A DNA stretch of 64,000 nt, from contig NZ_CP049867.1 of the NCBI RefSeq assembly GCF_011299595.1, positions 1,674,001 to 1,738,000 on the forward strand, written 5' to 3'. Made by a program: the position numbers and the translations under genes. The notes under the pieces were generated by a model, which was not told where the DNA came from, did not search any database, and saw only the letters and a list, made by a program, of their open reading frames with translations. This document shows positions 50,726-59,707 of this stretch, in pieces (the first letter of the stretch is position 1; the number at the start of each line of letters is the position of its first letter). Source of the stretch: Nocardioides sp. HDW12B (GTDB lineage Bacteria; Actinomycetota; Actinomycetes; Propionibacteriales; Nocardioidaceae).

Positions 50726-52375
50726 GTGGCCCTCAACATCGCTGACCTCTTCGAGCACGCCGTCGACGTCGTCCCCGAGCGGACGGCCCTGATCGTCGGC
50801 GAGCGCCGCGTGACCTACGCCGAGCTGGAGAGCGAGGCCAACCGGCTCGCCCACTACCTCGCCTCGGAGGGCGTCGGCGCCGGAGACCACGTCGGGATCC
50901 TGTCGAAGAACAGCGTCGAGCACGTGGTGGCGCTGCTGGCGGCGTACAAGTTGCGCGCGATCGCCATCAACATCAACTACCGCTACGTCGAGGGCGAGCT
51001 CGACTACATCGTCGACAACGCCGACCTCGTGGTCCTGCTCCACGAGCGGGTGTACGCCGACCTGGTCGCCAAGGTCTTCCCCAAGCACGACCAGCTGCGC
51101 CGGGTCGTGGTGATCGACGACGGCACCGAGGAGGCCTCGGCCCGGGAGGCGGTGGCGTCGTACGGCGGGGTGGCCTGGGCCGACGCGGTCGCCGACCGGC
51201 CCACCGGACGCGACTTCGACGAGCGCTCCAACGACGACCTGTACGTCGTCTACACCGGCGGCACCACCGGCTACCCCAAGGGCGTGATGTGGCGCCACGA
51301 GGACGTCTGGCGCACCCTCGGCGGCGGCATCGACTTCTACAGCGGTGAGCGGCTCGAGGAGCACAGCCAGTCGAGGAAGGCGACCGAGGGCCAGCCGATG
51401 ATGACCTTCCCCCTCAGCCCGATCATGCACGGCGGTGCGCAGTGGGGGATGCTCATGCACCTCTTCGCCGGCCACGCCACGATCCTGGCGCCGACCTTCG
51501 ACCCGGCCGAGATCTGGTCGACCATCGAGCGCGAGAAGGTGCAGCTGATCTTCATGACCGGCGACGCGATGGCGCGCCCGCTGATCGAGGAGTTCGAGCG
51601 CGGCGAGTACGACGCCTCCTCGCTGTTCGCCGTCTCCAGCAGCGCGGCCATCTTCAGCCGCCCGGTCAAGGAGCGCTGGATGGCGGCCTTCCCGAACACG
51701 ATCTTCACCGACTCCGTGGGCTCCAGCGAGACCGGCTTCCAGGGCATGGGCATGGTCGACAAGGAGAGCCTCAAGGCCGAGGGAGCGGTGACCACGCTCG
51801 GCCCGGAGGTCGTGGTGCTCGACGAGCAGAACCGCATCCTCGACCCGGCCGCCAACGTCGGCGTGGTGGGGCGGCTGGCACGAGGCGGCAGCGTGCCGCT
51901 GGGCTACTACAAGGACCCGGAGAAGTCGGCCGCCACGTTCCTCGAGATCGACGGCGCCCGCTACTCGGTGCCCGGCGACTTCGTCCGCATCGAGGACGGC
52001 AACCGGATCACGCTGCTCGGCCGCGGGTCCAACTGCATCAACACCGGCGGCGAGAAGGTCTACCCCGAGGAGGTCGAGATGGCGCTGAAGACCCACCCGG
52101 CCGTCTTCGACGCGCTGGTGGTGGCGACCCCCGACGAGCGCTTCGGCCAGCGGGTGACCGCCGTCGTGCAGACCCGTGAGGGCGAGGAGACCCCGTCCCT
52201 GACGGACCTCGACGCCCACCTGCGCTCGCAGCTGTCGGGCTACAAGATCCCACGCTCGCTCGTGACGGTGGACCAGATCCCGCGCCACGTGACCGGCAAG
52301 GCCAACTACCCGAAGGCGCGTGACCTGGCGCTGGCCGGGGTGTCTGACGGCGTGCCGGCCGGCGCGGGGGCCTGA
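50726..52375 (+). CDS. fadD19: FadD19, sterol side-chain acyl-CoA ligase
   Basis: A 549-residue ANL ligase (M. tuberculosis FadD19 is 548). It has P-loop YTGGTTGYPKGVMWR, FTDSVGSSETGFQGMGM, GDFVRIEDGNRITLLGRGSN, INTGGEKVYPEEVEMAL and the Lys in HVTGKANYPKARD. FadD19 activates the C26 (or branched C24) sterol side-chain acid as a CoA thioester. The start is a GTG at 50726. Divergence from echA19 and the KstR box support the assignment. Confidence 0.9.
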   Translation: MALNIADLFEHAVDVVPERTALIVGERRVTYAELESEANRLAHYLASEGVGAGDHVGILSKNSVEHVVALLAAYKLRAIAININYRYVEGELDYIVDNADLVVLLHERVYADLVAKVFPKHDQLRRVVVIDDGTEEASAREAVASYGGVAWADAVADRPTGRDFDERSNDDLYVVYTGGTTGYPKGVMWRHEDVWRTLGGGIDFYSGERLEEHSQSRKATEGQPMMTFPLSPIMHGGAQWGMLMHLFAGHATILAPTFDPAEIWSTIEREKVQLIFMTGDAMARPLIEEFERGEYDASSLFAVSSSAAIFSRPVKERWMAAFPNTIFTDSVGSSETGFQGMGMVDKESLKAEGAVTTLGPEVVVLDEQNRILDPAANVGVVGRLARGGSVPLGYYKDPEKSAATFLEIDGARYSVPGDFVRIEDGNRITLLGRGSNCINTGGEKVYPEEVEMALKTHPAVFDALVVATPDERFGQRVTAVVQTREGEETPSLTDLDAHLRSQLSGYKIPRSLVTVDQIPRHVTGKANYPKARDLALAGVSDGVPAGAGA

Positions 52376-52376
52376 C

Positions 52377-53480
52377 GTGCGGACCGATCTCTGCGACCAG
52401 TTCGGCATCGACCACCCGATCTTCGCCTTCACCCCGAGCGAGCACGTCGCCGCGGCGGTCTCGCGCGCCGGCGGGTTGGGCGTCCTCGGGGCGGTGCGGT
52501 TCAACGAGGCCGAGGAGCTCGACCGGGTCCTGACCTGGATGGACGAGAACACCGACGGTCGCCCCTACGGCGTCGACGTCGTGATGCCGATGAAGATGCC
52601 CGACGAGGGCACCTCGCTCGACCTCGGTGCGATGATCCCCCAAGGACACAAGGACTTCGTCGAGCAGACGCTGCAGAAGCTCGGCGTGCCCCCGCTGGCG
52701 GAGGGCGCCGGTCGAGAGGGCGTGCTGGGGTGGCTGCACTCCAAGGCCCGCAGCCACGTCGACGTCGCGCTGACCCACCGTCCGGTGCTCATCGCCAACG
52801 CGCTCGGCTCGCCGCCGGTCGACGTGATCGAGCAGGCGCACGCGAAGGGCGTGAAGGTCGCGGCGCTGGCCGGCGCGGCCAAGCACGCCGCGTCCCACGT
52901 CGCCAACGGCGTCGACATCGTCATCGCCCAGGGCTACGAGGCGGGCGGGCACACCGGCGAGATCGCCAGCATGGTGCTGTGCCCGGAGATCGTCGACGCG
53001 GTCGGTGACGTGCCGGTGCTCGGCGCCGGCGGCATCGGCACCGGGCGGCAGGTCGCCGCCTCATTGGCGCTGGGCGCGCAGGGCGTGTGGACCGGGTCGG
53101 TCTGGCTGACGACCGAGGAGTACCAGAACCTCAACACCAACAAGGGCATGACCGAGGCGTTCCTGCGGGCCAGCAGCGCCGACACCGTGCGGGCCCGGGT
53201 CTACACGGGCAAGCCGGCGCGGCTGCTCAAGACGCGCTGGACCGAGGCCTGGGCGGAGGAGGGCGCGCCCGCCCCGCTGCCGATGCCGCTGCAGAACCTG
53301 CTCGTCTCCGAGGCCCACAGCCGCATGAACGAGCACGGCGACCCCGACGTCATCTCGATGCCGGTGGGCCAGATCGTGGGGTCCATGAACGAGGTGCGCC
53401 CCGTGGCCGCCGTGATGGCGGAGCTGGTGTCCGGCTTCGAGGACGCCGTCGGGCGCCTCGACAAGATCCGCCACGCCTGA
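52377..53480 (+). CDS. Nitronate-monooxygenase-like flavoprotein in the fadD19 operon
   Basis: A 367-residue FMN-binding TIM-barrel protein. It has FGIDHPIFAFTPSEHVAAAV, GGLGVLGAVRFNEAEELDRV, VIAQGYEAGGHTGEIASM and VLGAGGIGTGRQVAASLALG. It begins one base after the fadD19 stop (GTG at 52377), so it should share the KstR-controlled transcript. It is a different subgroup from ipdC (24021), being longer in its central part with HKDFVEQTLQKLGVPPLAEG. A steroid-CoA or enone oxidoreductase role is an inference. Confidence 0.82.
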   Translation: MRTDLCDQFGIDHPIFAFTPSEHVAAAVSRAGGLGVLGAVRFNEAEELDRVLTWMDENTDGRPYGVDVVMPMKMPDEGTSLDLGAMIPQGHKDFVEQTLQKLGVPPLAEGAGREGVLGWLHSKARSHVDVALTHRPVLIANALGSPPVDVIEQAHAKGVKVAALAGAAKHAASHVANGVDIVIAQGYEAGGHTGEIASMVLCPEIVDAVGDVPVLGAGGIGTGRQVAASLALGAQGVWTGSVWLTTEEYQNLNTNKGMTEAFLRASSADTVRARVYTGKPARLLKTRWTEAWAEEGAPAPLPMPLQNLLVSEAHSRMNEHGDPDVISMPVGQIVGSMNEVRPVAAVMAELVSGFEDAVGRLDKIRHA

Positions 53481-53493
53481 GCGGCGCACATTT

Positions 53494-53560
53494 CGTTCAA
53501 GTGAACGTTCAGAACCCCGGCCGGGACCTGCACCAGGGGCTCTGAACGTTCTTGTGAACG
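53494..53560. repeat. Intergenic inverted repeat, family member 3 (21-25-21)
   Basis: The arm 53494-53514 pairs with 53540-53560 around a 25-base loop, with a 3-base internal mismatch. Inner CCCC/GGGG can extend pairing into the loop. The flank GCGCACATTTCGTTCA is shared with member 2. It follows the fadD19-NMO operon. Confidence 0.85.
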
Positions 53561-53583
53561 ACATCTGACGGCACCATGGGGAT

Positions 53584-54387
53584 GTGGACGTGGGCGCGAG
53601 GGAGTGGAGCGACGAGGCGGTCGCGCAGGCGTTCGTGGACTGGTTCTGGGTGCCGGACGGGTCCGAGACGTGGGAGGTCCCCGGCGCGCGGGTCGTGCGC
53701 TTCCCGGCGTACGTCGCCCGCCGGATGCACGCCACGCTGCACCTGACCGGGACCGACGACCCCGCCCCGGGCGACCTGCTGGACGCAGTCCTCGAACGCA
53801 CCCGCGCCGCCGGTGAGCGCGAGGTCCGCCTGCACGTCGCCGAGCGCCCCGCCCACGAGGACCTGCTCGCGGCGCTCCTCGAACGCGGTCACGTGGAGGA
53901 GACGCTGGCCCAGCTCGCGTTCACCGGTACGCCGCCCCCGGTCGCGTCCGGTGCCCCCGAGGTCCGACCGGTGCTGAACGAGCGCGACGCCCGCGGCCTG
54001 GACCGCGTCGACGTGGCGGTCTTCGACGAGAAGCCCGCTGACGACGCACGCGTCACGGACCTGGTCGCGGACTGCCGTGCCCAGTGGGACGCCCGCACCG
54101 ACGCCCGCTTCGTCGCCTGGCGCGGCGACGAGCCGCTCGGCTCGGGCGGGATGTCGCGGGCCGGGGACGTGCTGCGCCTGTGGGGCGGGGCGACGATGCC
54201 GGCCGCGCGCCGCCAGGGCGTGTACGCCGCGGTGCTGCGGACCCGGCTGGCCACCGGCTGGGACTGGGGCACCACGCTCGCGATCGTCCGCGGGCGGGTC
54301 GAGACCTCGGCCCCGCTCCTGGAGGGGACCGGCTTCACCACCGTCGGACGCCAGCTCGCGGTCGTCGTACCGGTGCCGGGCACCTGA
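53584..54387 (+). CDS. GNAT-type N-acetyltransferase
   Basis: A 267-residue protein with a C-terminal GNAT fold. The acetyl-CoA loop is PAARRQGVYAAVLRTRLATG, followed by LEGTGFTTVGRQ near the end. The N-terminal 115 residues may be a degenerate second GNAT-like half (ARVVRFPAYVARRMHATLHL, EDLLAALLERGHVEETLAQL). The start is a GTG at 53584; another GTG at 53590 is possible. No substrate can be inferred. Confidence 0.75.
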   Translation: MDVGAREWSDEAVAQAFVDWFWVPDGSETWEVPGARVVRFPAYVARRMHATLHLTGTDDPAPGDLLDAVLERTRAAGEREVRLHVAERPAHEDLLAALLERGHVEETLAQLAFTGTPPPVASGAPEVRPVLNERDARGLDRVDVAVFDEKPADDARVTDLVADCRAQWDARTDARFVAWRGDEPLGSGGMSRAGDVLRLWGGATMPAARRQGVYAAVLRTRLATGWDWGTTLAIVRGRVETSAPLLEGTGFTTVGRQLAVVVPVPGT

Positions 54388-54418
54388 CGCACGCCCGGCC
54401 CGGGGCTAGGGTCGCGCC

Positions 54419-55441
54419 ATGCGCGCCATCTCGTACGCCGTCACCGGCGAGCCCGACGTCCTGACCCTGAGCGACAAGCAGCCGACCGAGCCCGGCCCGG
54501 GCGAGGTCCGCGTCGCCGTGCACCGCTCGGGTGTCAACCCCACCGACTGGAAGAACCGCCGCGGTGCCGAGCCGGGTGTCGCCGTGGAGCCGGCCCAGGT
54601 GCCCAACCAGGACGGCGCCGGCGTCGTCGAGGCGGTCGGCGAGGGCGTCGACGAGAGCCGCGTCGGCGAGCGGGTGTGGCTGTGGGAGGCCGCCTTCAAC
54701 CGGCCCGACGGCACCGCGCAGGAGCTGACCGTGCTGCCGGCCGACCGGGCCGTGCCGCTGCCCGACGAGGCGTCCTTCGACCTGGGCGCGAGCGTCGGCA
54801 TCCCGTTCATGACCGCCCACCGCTGCCTGACCGTGGGGGAGGGCGGCCCGCTCGAGCTCGGGCCGGGGGCCCTCGACGGGGTCACCGTGCTGGTCTCCGG
54901 CGGTGCCGGCGCGGTCGGCAACGCCGCCATCAAGCTCGCCACCTGGTCGGGCGCCGAGGTCATCACCACCGTCAGCGGCCCCGAGAAGGCCGATCTGGCC
55001 CGCCGGGCCGGCGCCCGCCACGTCGTGAACTACCGCGAGGAGGACGTCGTCGAGGCCGTGCGCGAGATCGCCCCCGACGGTGTGCACGTCGTCGTCGAGG
55101 TGGCCGCCGCGGCCAACGCCGAGATCGTCGCCGGCGTGCTGGCGACCGGGGGTGCCGTGGCGGTCTACGCTGACGACGACAAGGCCCCGCTGACGCTGCC
55201 GGTGCGGCCCCAGATGCTGCTCAACGCCCGCTGGCAGTTCGTGCTGGTCTACAGCGCGCCGGCGGAGTGGAAGCAGCGCGCCGTGCGCGACGTGTCCCGG
55301 GGCATCGCCGAAGGCGTCGTCACGGTCGGCGAGGAGCACGGCGTACCCCTGCACCACTTCGCCCTCGAGGACACCGCCGGCGCCCACGCCGCCGTGGAGA
55401 GCGGCGCCGTCGGCAAGGTCATCGTCGACGTCACCGGCTGA
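54419..55441 (+). CDS. Zeta-crystallin-like NADPH:quinone oxidoreductase
   Basis: A 340-residue medium-chain dehydrogenase of the zinc-free quinone oxidoreductase type. It has MRAISYAVTGEPDVLTLSDK, GVNPTDWKNRRG, and the NADPH Rossmann loop VSGGAGAVGNAAIKLATWSG, ending VESGAVGKVIVDV. Zinc-ligand cysteines are absent. It reduces quinones or activated enones. It lies 31 bases after the GNAT gene and may be cotranscribed. No KstR box is upstream. Confidence 0.87.
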   Translation: MRAISYAVTGEPDVLTLSDKQPTEPGPGEVRVAVHRSGVNPTDWKNRRGAEPGVAVEPAQVPNQDGAGVVEAVGEGVDESRVGERVWLWEAAFNRPDGTAQELTVLPADRAVPLPDEASFDLGASVGIPFMTAHRCLTVGEGGPLELGPGALDGVTVLVSGGAGAVGNAAIKLATWSGAEVITTVSGPEKADLARRAGARHVVNYREEDVVEAVREIAPDGVHVVVEVAAAANAEIVAGVLATGGAVAVYADDDKAPLTLPVRPQMLLNARWQFVLVYSAPAEWKQRAVRDVSRGIAEGVVTVGEEHGVPLHHFALEDTAGAHAAVESGAVGKVIVDVTG

Positions 55442-55456
55442 CCGCGCACATCTTGT

Positions 55457-55966
55457 TCACGCCGGTTCGGTGACGTCCGCGACGGTGGCGTCCAGCGCGG
55501 CGACGAGCGCAGCGGCGTCGACGGTCAGCGCCACACCGTGGGCTCCGCCTCCCAGCGACACCGGGCCGGTCATCCGCTCGTCGGCGACGACGGGCCACGG
55601 CTGCGTGGAGCCCAGCGGGGTGATGGTGCCGCGGACGTAGCCGGTGACGTCGTACGCCGTCGCCGCGTCGGGCATCGACAGCCGGTTCACCCCGAGCAGG
55701 GCGCGCAGCTTGGGCCAGCTGATCTCACGGTCCCCGGGCACCAGCACGAAGCGGTGGTCGCCGTCGGAGACCCGGACGACCAGGGACTTGACGATCGCGG
55801 ACGGCGGTACGCCGCGGGCGTCGGCCGCCTCCTGCAACGACCGCACGCGCCCGTGCCGGGTGACGACGTGCTCCAGCCCGAGGGCCTCGGCGGCCGCGAC
55901 CGCCCGGTGCGACTGGTCGGAGGGGTCGGAGGGGTCGGCGGCGGCGTCGGGCCGGGAGTCGCTCAT
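55457..55966 (-). CDS. YbaK/EbsC-type aminoacyl-tRNA deacylase
   Basis: A 169-residue YbaK/ProX-like domain protein. It has GVPPSAIVKSLVVRVSDGDH (with the conserved Lys), FVLVPGDREISWPKLRALLG, VTGYVRGTITPLGSTQ and VSLGGGAHGVALTVDAAALV. Such proteins clear mischarged Cys- or Ala-tRNA. An acidic Asp/Ser/Pro repeat precedes the domain. It converges on the quinone oxidoreductase gene. Confidence 0.87.
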   Translation of the reverse strand: MSDSRPDAAADPSDPSDQSHRAVAAAEALGLEHVVTRHGRVRSLQEAADARGVPPSAIVKSLVVRVSDGDHRFVLVPGDREISWPKLRALLGVNRLSMPDAATAYDVTGYVRGTITPLGSTQPWPVVADERMTGPVSLGGGAHGVALTVDAAALVAALDATVADVTEPA

Positions 55967-55994
55967 CGCCCCAGCCTGCCACCCCCGCCAGGTC

Positions 55995-57101
55995 TCAGAC
56001 CGGCTCGGCGGCCAGCACCCGACCGACGGCGCGGGCGGCCAGCGTGGTGCCGCCGAGTGCCATCTCCCACCGCTTGGCGGCGGTGAAGTAGCGGTGCGCC
56101 GGCGCGTCGAGGTCGATGCCGACGCCGCCGTGGACGTGCACGGCAGTATGGGCGATCGTGTGCCCGGTGTCGCACGCCCACAGCCGGGCGGTCGCGACCT
56201 CCGCCTCCGCCGGCAGGCCCTCGGCCAGCCGCCACGCCGCCTGGGTCACCGTCAGCCGGAGGCCCGCGACGTCGATGAAGCCGTCGGCCAGCCGCTGCGA
56301 GACCGCCTGGAACGTGCCGATGGGCCGGCCGAACTGCTCACGCGTCCGCGCGTAGTCGGCCGTCAGCCGCAGCGCGCCCTCGCACACCCCGAGCTGGAGC
56401 GCCGCGTGCGCCACCGCGAGGTGGTCCAGCAGCCAGCCGTGCGCCTCGGAGTCGCCGAGCCGTGAGGCCTCCGGCACGCGGACGCCGTCGAGCTCGAGCC
56501 GGGCGGTCCGGTCGCCGTCGGTGGTCCGCTGCTCGTGGACGCTCAACCCCTCCGCGTCGGCCGGTACGGCGAGCACCACCACGCCGTGGTCGGTGGCGGC
56601 CGGCACGAGGTGGAGGTCGGCGGACACGCCCGCGACCACGGTGGTCTTGGTGCCGGTGACGACCCAGTCCTGCCCCGAGCGGACCGCGGTGGTGCCGGGT
56701 CGGCGCGGCTCGGCCACGCCGTCCTCGGCGACGGCGACCGTCAGCACGGCCTCGCCGGTGGCGGCACGCGGCAACCAGGTCTGCGCCAGGTCGCTGCCGG
56801 CCCAGCGGGCGAGCGCCAGGGCGGCCACGGTGTGGGGGGCCAGCGGCTCCGGCGCCACGACCTTGCCGGCCTCGACCAGCACGGTGGTCAGCTCCAGCAG
56901 GCCCAGCCCGGCGCCGCCGTACGTCTCGGGGACCGCGAGACCCAGCAGCCCGGCGGTGCCGAGCTCGTGCCACAGCTCGCGGTCGAAGCGGTCGCCGCCG
57001 GCCTCGACCGCGGCCAGCCGGTCCGGGGTGCAGCGGTCGGCGAGGATGCGGGCGGCCAGGGGCTCGACGTCGCTCTGGCCGACGGTGGGGGTGAAGTCCA
57101 T
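55995..57101 (-). CDS. fadE27: FadE27-like acyl-CoA dehydrogenase subunit (ChsE5 type)
   Basis: A 368-residue acyl-CoA dehydrogenase fold protein. It has VGQSDVEPLAARILADRCTP, DRELWHELGTAGLLGLAVPE, QFGRPIGTFQAVSQRLADGF and VHVHGGVGIDLDAPAHRYFT. Steroid-specific ACADs are alpha2beta2 heterotetramers in which each subunit gives half the active site. The FadE26 partner gene lies immediately upstream in the same operon. The pair oxidises C5 side-chain steroid-CoAs. The ATG at 57101 follows GAGAGG. Confidence 0.85.
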   Translation of the reverse strand: MDFTPTVGQSDVEPLAARILADRCTPDRLAAVEAGGDRFDRELWHELGTAGLLGLAVPETYGGAGLGLLELTTVLVEAGKVVAPEPLAPHTVAALALARWAGSDLAQTWLPRAATGEAVLTVAVAEDGVAEPRRPGTTAVRSGQDWVVTGTKTTVVAGVSADLHLVPAATDHGVVVLAVPADAEGLSVHEQRTTDGDRTARLELDGVRVPEASRLGDSEAHGWLLDHLAVAHAALQLGVCEGALRLTADYARTREQFGRPIGTFQAVSQRLADGFIDVAGLRLTVTQAAWRLAEGLPAEAEVATARLWACDTGHTIAHTAVHVHGGVGIDLDAPAHRYFTAAKRWEMALGGTTLAARAVGRVLAAEPV

Positions 57102-57150
57102 GGGTTCCTCTCGTGGGGGGTCTCGGCGAGCTCGACCGGCGGGTCGCTGC

Positions 57151-58344
57151 TCAGCGACGCGCCGGGGGCAGGCCGAGACCGACCATGCCGATGATGTCGC
57201 GCTGGATCTCGTTGGTGCCGCCGCCGAAGGTCATCACCAGCGACGAGCGGTGGTAGCGCTCGAGCCGGCCCCGCACGACGGCGGCGGGGGAGTCGGCGTG
57301 CACGACGCTGTTGGGGCCGACCACCTCCATGAGCGAGCGGTAGACCTGGGTCGCCAGCTCGGAGCCGTAGACCTTGGTCGCCGAGGCGTCGGCGGGGCTC
57401 AGGTCCTCGCCCCCGTCCTTGCCCGCGGAGGCGATCTTCCAGTTCATCAGCGCCAGCATCTCGGCGCGGGCGTGGGCGCGTCCGAGCAGCACCTGCACCC
57501 ACTCGGCGTCGATGACGCGGCCGCCGGTACCGGGGTCCTTGGTCTGCTGGGCCCACTCGCGCACCAGCCGGATCGAGTGCTGCAACGGCGCCGCGGACGT
57601 CAGCGCCACTCGCTCGTGGTTGAGCTGGTTGGTCATCAGCGGCCAGCCGCCGTTGAGCTCGCCGACCAGGTTCGTCGCCGGGACCCGGACGCCCTCGTAG
57701 TAGGTCGCTGACGTCGAGACGCCGGCGACGGTGTGCACCGGGGTGTAGGAGAACCCGGCCGCATCGGCCGGCACCAGGATCATCGACAGGCCCTTGTGGC
57801 GCGGGAGGTCGGGGTCGGTGCGGCAGGCGAGCCAGATCCAGTCGGCGTACTGCACCAGGCTGGTCCACATCTTCTGTCCGTCGATCACCCAGTCCTCGCC
57901 GTCGCGGCGCGCGCGCGTCTTGAGCGACGCGAGGTCGGTGCCGGAGTCGGGCTCGGAGTAGCCGATCGAGAAGTGCAGGTCGCCGGTGAGGATGCGGGGC
58001 AGGAAGTGCTCCTTCTGCTCCGGCGTGCCGTAGCGCATGATCGTCGGCCCGACGGTGTTGAGCGTCAGGTAGGGGATCGGCACGCCGGCCACCGCGGCGG
58101 CGTCGGAGAAGATCAGCTGGTCGACCATCGAGCGGTCCTGGCCGCCGTACTCCGCCGGCCAGCCGATGCCGAGCCAGCCGTCGCGGCCGATGCGGCGGAT
58201 GACGTCCTTGTAGACCGCGGTGTCGCCGAACTCGCCGGTCGCGGCACTGAGCCCAGCGCGGACCTCGTCGGTGACGAGGTCGGCGAAGTACTCGCGCAGC
58301 TCGGCGCGCAGCGCCTCCTGCTCCGGCGTGAGCGCGATGTGCAT
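57151..58344 (-). CDS. fadE26: FadE26-like acyl-CoA dehydrogenase subunit (ChsE4 type)
   Basis: A 397-residue protein close in sequence pattern to mycobacterial FadE26. It has IALTPEQEALRAELREYFAD, GWPAEYGGQDRSMVDQLIFS, ELNGGWPLMTNQLNHERVAL and the C-terminal TFGGGTNEIQRDIIGMVGLG. It forms the heterotetramer with FadE27 and introduces the double bond in the steroid side-chain CoA. The ATG at 58344 has GGAG upstream. It is divergent from kshA around a perfect KstR box. Confidence 0.9.
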   Translation of the reverse strand: MHIALTPEQEALRAELREYFADLVTDEVRAGLSAATGEFGDTAVYKDVIRRIGRDGWLGIGWPAEYGGQDRSMVDQLIFSDAAAVAGVPIPYLTLNTVGPTIMRYGTPEQKEHFLPRILTGDLHFSIGYSEPDSGTDLASLKTRARRDGEDWVIDGQKMWTSLVQYADWIWLACRTDPDLPRHKGLSMILVPADAAGFSYTPVHTVAGVSTSATYYEGVRVPATNLVGELNGGWPLMTNQLNHERVALTSAAPLQHSIRLVREWAQQTKDPGTGGRVIDAEWVQVLLGRAHARAEMLALMNWKIASAGKDGGEDLSPADASATKVYGSELATQVYRSLMEVVGPNSVVHADSPAAVVRGRLERYHRSSLVMTFGGGTNEIQRDIIGMVGLGLPPARR

Positions 58345-58420
58345 GGGTCTCCTCGGCGCTGGTGGGAGAGTGGGGACGGTCACGACGCGGTCGCACGGCT
58401 GGTCCCAGGCTCCTCAAAAC

Positions 58421-58434
58421 TGTAACGTGTTCTA
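58421..58434. promoter_or_regulatory. KstR box between fadE26 and kshA
   Basis: TGTAACGTGTTCTA fits all defined positions of TnnAACnnGTTnnA. It lies 76 bases from the fadE26 start and 46 bases from the kshA start, so one repressor site can govern both divergent operons. Confidence 0.85.
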
Positions 58435-58480
58435 AGTATCGATCCGAGCGTCAGCCTTGTCGAGACCCGTGGAGGCCCCC

Positions 58481-59707
58481 GTGCAGGCAGGACAGCCAGT
58501 GCAGACCCAGGGGAAGCACGACCCCCGCCTGATCGACCGCGGTACGCCGCCGCAGCGGTTCGCGCGCGGCTGGCACTGCCTCGGCCTCGCCGAGGACTTC
58601 CGCGACGGCAAGCCCCACAGCGTGCCCGCCTTCGGCACGAAGCTCGTCGTGTGGGCCGACAGCCAGGGAGACCTCCAGGTCCTCGACGGCTACTGCCGCC
58701 ACATGGGCGGCGACCTCACCCAGGGCACCGTCAAGGGCGACGAGATCGCGTGCCCCTTCCACGACTGGCGCTGGGGCGGCGACGGCCGCTGCAAGGCCAT
58801 CCCCTACGCCAAGCGCATCCCGCTGCGGGCCCGCACCCGGACCTGGACGGCGATGGAGCGCAACGGCCAGCTCTTCGTGTGGCACGACGTCGAGGGCAAC
58901 CCGCCGATCGCCGAGCAGATGATTCCCGAGATCCCGCAGGTCGCCTCCGACGAGTGGACCGGCTGGACCTGGAACACCCTCGACATCCCCAACGCCCACT
59001 GCCGCGAGATCGTCGACAACGTCGTGGACATGGCGCACTTCTTCTACATCCACTACGCCTACCCGAAGTACTTCAAGAACGTCTTCGAGGGCCACGTCGC
59101 CACCCAGTTCATGCACTCCTCGGGCCGTCAGGACATGGCCGGCGCCGGGTACGGCGACAGCGACCTGCTGCTGCAGTCGGAGGCCAGCTACTTCGGGCCG
59201 TCGTACATGATCAACCCGCTCACCACGACGTACAAGGGCTTCGAGATCGAGGTCATCCTCGTCAACTGCCACGTGCCGGTCAGCGACGACTCGTTCCGCC
59301 TGCAGTACGGCCTCATGGTGAAGAAGCCCGAGGGCCTCGACGACGAGACGTCGAACAAGATCGCCAAGAAGTACAGCGACATGTTCGGCGAGGGCTTCCT
59401 GCAGGACGTGCACATCTGGAAGAACAAGTCGCCGATCCAGAACCCCCTGCTGTGCGAGGAGGACGGGCCGGTCTACCAGCTGCGGCGGTGGTACGAGCAG
59501 TTCTACGTCGACGTCGCCGACGTGACGCCGGAGATGACGCAGCGCTTCGAGTTCGAGGTCGACACCACCCACGCCAACGAGAGCTGGCAGCGCGAGGTGG
59601 AGGAGAACCTCCGACGCCGCCAGGCCGAGGACGAGCAGTACGCCGACGCCGCGTCGGTCGAGCGGCCCGCGTCGGTCGAGCCCGTCGAGACCCCCGGCGG
59701 GGTGTGA
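58481..59707 (+). CDS. kshA: 3-ketosteroid 9-alpha-hydroxylase oxygenase subunit KshA
   Basis: A 408-residue Rieske oxygenase. It has the Rieske ligands Cys72-x-His74 and Cys91-x2-His94, and mononuclear iron ligands His186, His191 and Asp309 with bridging Asp183 (NVVDMAHFFYIHYAYP). The spacing equals that of mycobacterial KshA. It hydroxylates C9 of androstenedione- or androstadienedione-type steroids and leads to ring B cleavage. The GTG at 58481 is chosen because GGAGG lies five bases upstream; earlier in-frame starts (58457, 58469) have none. The C-terminal VEPVETPGG looks repeat-derived. Confidence 0.93.
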   Translation: MQAGQPVQTQGKHDPRLIDRGTPPQRFARGWHCLGLAEDFRDGKPHSVPAFGTKLVVWADSQGDLQVLDGYCRHMGGDLTQGTVKGDEIACPFHDWRWGGDGRCKAIPYAKRIPLRARTRTWTAMERNGQLFVWHDVEGNPPIAEQMIPEIPQVASDEWTGWTWNTLDIPNAHCREIVDNVVDMAHFFYIHYAYPKYFKNVFEGHVATQFMHSSGRQDMAGAGYGDSDLLLQSEASYFGPSYMINPLTTTYKGFEIEVILVNCHVPVSDDSFRLQYGLMVKKPEGLDDETSNKIAKKYSDMFGEGFLQDVHIWKNKSPIQNPLLCEEDGPVYQLRRWYEQFYVDVADVTPEMTQRFEFEVDTTHANESWQREVEENLRRRQAEDEQYADAASVERPASVEPVETPGGV

